Shown here piece by piece: positions 6,190-7,752 of a stretch of 7,752 nucleotides of DNA; positions within the stretch are counted from its first letter, which is position 1, and every line of letters starts with the position of its first letter. Where the stretch lies: NCBI GenBank assembly GCA_003512805.1, contig DOOK01000082.1:1-7752 (forward strand), given 5' to 3'. The notes under the pieces were generated by a model that was given only the letters and a program-made list of their open reading frames with translations, searched no databases and had not been told where the DNA came from. The DNA is from Erwinia sp. (lineage in GTDB: Bacteria; Pseudomonadota; Gammaproteobacteria; Enterobacterales; Enterobacteriaceae). A program made the position numbers and the translations under genes.

Positions 6190-7752
6190 ATGAAAAACCT
6201 GAACCGGTTACCTTTTAAAGACGAGAGCGACCCTATCTTCCGCCTGCCGGACAGCACGGAAGTAATGGAATCGGATAGCCTGCTGTGGCAAGGCTGGCAT
6301 GCTTTTACGGCCGGCCAATGGCCTGGCTGGGTGCGGCCGACCATCTTACAATCCTGGCAACGTTCTCAGGCGCTTAATATCGATCCGGGGACGTTCAGCT
6401 ATATTTCTCCTTCGCCGCAGGAACTGGCCACTATTCTTGAGCAGAATGCAGAGATGATTCAGGTCGCACGCAGCATTATGGAAAATCTGCTGGCCTATAA
6501 TCCGGATGGCCATATCAACCTGACCGATGCAGAAGGCGTAACGCTGTATTATTGCGGTGCCGATCTGACGCCTGTCGGCAGCATTCTGCGTGAGGATGTG
6601 CTGGGAACTAACTGCACTGCGCGTTGCCTGATCGAACAACGGCTGGTTTACGTGCTGAGCGGTGAAAACTGGAAGCTGGATTTGCGTAACAGGCATCGGC
6701 AGTGCGCTGCCGCGCCGGTACGGGATAAAGACGGAAAGCTGACTGGCGTATTAACGCTTACCGCTACGCCGGATAACTTCAATACGCATACGCTGGGCAC
6801 CGTTCAGGCGGCAGCGGAAACGATAGGCCAGCAGCTGCTGTTGCGTCATTTACTGGCCGAGCAGCAATCCATTCTGGAAACCCTGAATGAAGGCGTTATC
6901 GTCTGCGATCGCTACGGCAGCATCAAAACCCTTAATCGCTATGCCCGCCAGATTTTTTGCGATATCGATCCGGACGCCGGATCCGTTGATGCACTGCTGT
7001 GTCCGCAGGATGTCTCGCTGCTTACCCTGCCTTTCTGTAACGATCGTGAGCTGCTTTTTATGCCCGGCGGCAGAGAACCTGTCTCCTGCCTGGTCTCGCT
7101 GATGCCTGCACCCGACGGTGGTCGTGTATTGTCGCTGCGCGAAAATCAGCGCATTCGTGCCATTACCCGGCGAGTAATGGGCGTGAGCGCCAGTTATACA
7201 TTCGATATGATCCGCGGGCATTCGCTGCCGATGCAGCAGGCTATTCAGAAAGCCAGGGCCAGTAGCCGCACCGACAGTACCGTGCTGCTGACGGGGGAAA
7301 GCGGCACGGGCAAAGAGCTGTTCGCCCAGGCGATCCACAATGCCAGCCCGCGTCACCAGGAACCTTTCGTCGCGCTGAACTGCGGCGCGCTGCCACGAGA
7401 TCTGGTGCAAAGCGAGCTGTTTGGCTATGTCGATGGCGCGTTTACAGGCTCGCGGCGCGGCGGATCGGCCGGAAAATTTGAACTGGCCGATGGGGGGACG
7501 TTATTCCTCGACGAAATCGGCGAAATGCCTCTGGAAGCGCAGACCAGCCTGCTCCGCGTGATCCAGGAGGGAGAAGTGGTGCGCATTGGCGCCGCACGTC
7601 CTCTCAAGGTCAACGTACGCATTATTGCCGCCACCCACTGTAATTTGTCCGATGCCGTGGAGAAAGGCGCTTTTCGACGCGATCTGTACTATCGCCTGAA
7701 CGTTGTCTCTCTCACGGTTCCCCCGCTGCGAGAGCGGCGTGAAGATATTCCT
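6190..7752 (+). CDS. Sigma-54-dependent transcriptional activator, DhaR/AcoR-like (partial, cut by window end)
   Basis: 521 codons are visible and the reading frame is still open at the edge. The N-terminus (about 38-60, WPGWVRPTILQSWQRS) and a GAF domain (about 75-210, with GTN at 139-141 and QCAAAPV at 171-177) resemble DhaR/AcoR-type activators. A PAS-like segment starts near 225 (ILETLNEGVIVCDRYG). The AAA+ domain begins near 337 and has an intact Walker A GESGTGKE (369-376), the sigma-54-contacting GAFTG (416-420), Walker B GTLFLDE (436-442) and the arginine-finger region FRRDLYYRL (495-503). The C-terminal Fis-type helix-turn-helix must lie beyond the window. No receiver domain is present, so it probably senses a small molecule through the GAF or PAS domain. 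The start is set by AGGA seven bases before the ATG. It is divergent from the sugar operon, whose sigma-54 promoter it likely activates. Confidence 0.94.
   Translation, partial: MKNLNRLPFKDESDPIFRLPDSTEVMESDSLLWQGWHAFTAGQWPGWVRPTILQSWQRSQALNIDPGTFSYISPSPQELATILEQNAEMIQVARSIMENLLAYNPDGHINLTDAEGVTLYYCGADLTPVGSILREDVLGTNCTARCLIEQRLVYVLSGENWKLDLRNRHRQCAAAPVRDKDGKLTGVLTLTATPDNFNTHTLGTVQAAAETIGQQLLLRHLLAEQQSILETLNEGVIVCDRYGSIKTLNRYARQIFCDIDPDAGSVDALLCPQDVSLLTLPFCNDRELLFMPGGREPVSCLVSLMPAPDGGRVLSLRENQRIRAITRRVMGVSASYTFDMIRGHSLPMQQAIQKARASSRTDSTVLLTGESGTGKELFAQAIHNASPRHQEPFVALNCGALPRDLVQSELFGYVDGAFTGSRRGGSAGKFELADGGTLFLDEIGEMPLEAQTSLLRVIQEGEVVRIGAARPLKVNVRIIAATHCNLSDAVEKGAFRRDLYYRLNVVSLTVPPLRERREDIP

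Noticed and set aside
6850..7410. 186-residue minus-strand ORF
   Set aside because: Antisense to the activator gene across its GAF/PAS/AAA+ coding region, where the sense strand carries clear motifs.
1..7752. CRISPR arrays, tRNA or rRNA genes, insertion sequences, attachment sites
   Set aside because: I saw no spaced direct repeats, cloverleaf-like segments, transposase motifs or terminal inverted repeats by eye.

Overview
The window looks like a chromosomal or large-plasmid segment of a gammaproteobacterium, most likely an enterobacterium of the Pantoea/Erwinia/Enterobacter type. The reasons are moderate GC, E. coli-like Shine-Dalgarno sites and promoters, and protein families that are common there. 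The species cannot be fixed from the sequence alone.

Layout. Bases 1-149 hold nothing I can support. A DUF1349 protein gene (150-746, minus) has a plausible promoter at 824-851 whose -10 box lies inside a perfect inverted repeat. Bases 747-1643 are gene-poor: they carry that regulatory region, a few short open blocks without proper starts, and an orphan rho-independent terminator at 1480-1508. An SDR oxidoreductase with a hydrophobic C-terminal tail follows (1644-2630, plus). It is convergent with a three-gene operon on the minus strand, and a strong hairpin at 2702-2724 separates the two.

The operon runs from about 6004 down to 2754: a sugar-porter MFS permease, a Gfo/Idh/MocA NAD(P)-dependent dehydrogenase, and a hydroxypyruvate-isomerase-like TIM-barrel protein. 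The genes are tightly packed: the SD of gene 2 overlaps the stop of gene 1, and gene 3 starts on the last base of the stop of gene 2. Divergent from it, and cut by the right edge, is a sigma-54 enhancer-binding protein of the DhaR/AcoR type (6190 onward, plus) with GAF, PAS-like and AAA+ domains.

How they fit together. The 185-bp divergent spacer holds a near-consensus sigma-54 -24/-12 promoter facing the operon (6052-6067). About 95-140 bp upstream of its expected start site lie four TGTCNA half-sites arranged as nested palindromes, a good candidate for the activator's enhancer; they overlap the regulator's own likely promoter. The simplest reading is a substrate-inducible uptake and oxidation module for a sugar, cyclitol or related polyol: import by the permease, oxidation of a hydroxyl to a keto group by the dehydrogenase, then isomerisation or further processing by the TIM-barrel enzyme, all switched on by the divergent regulator through sigma-54. 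The substrate cannot be named from sequence.
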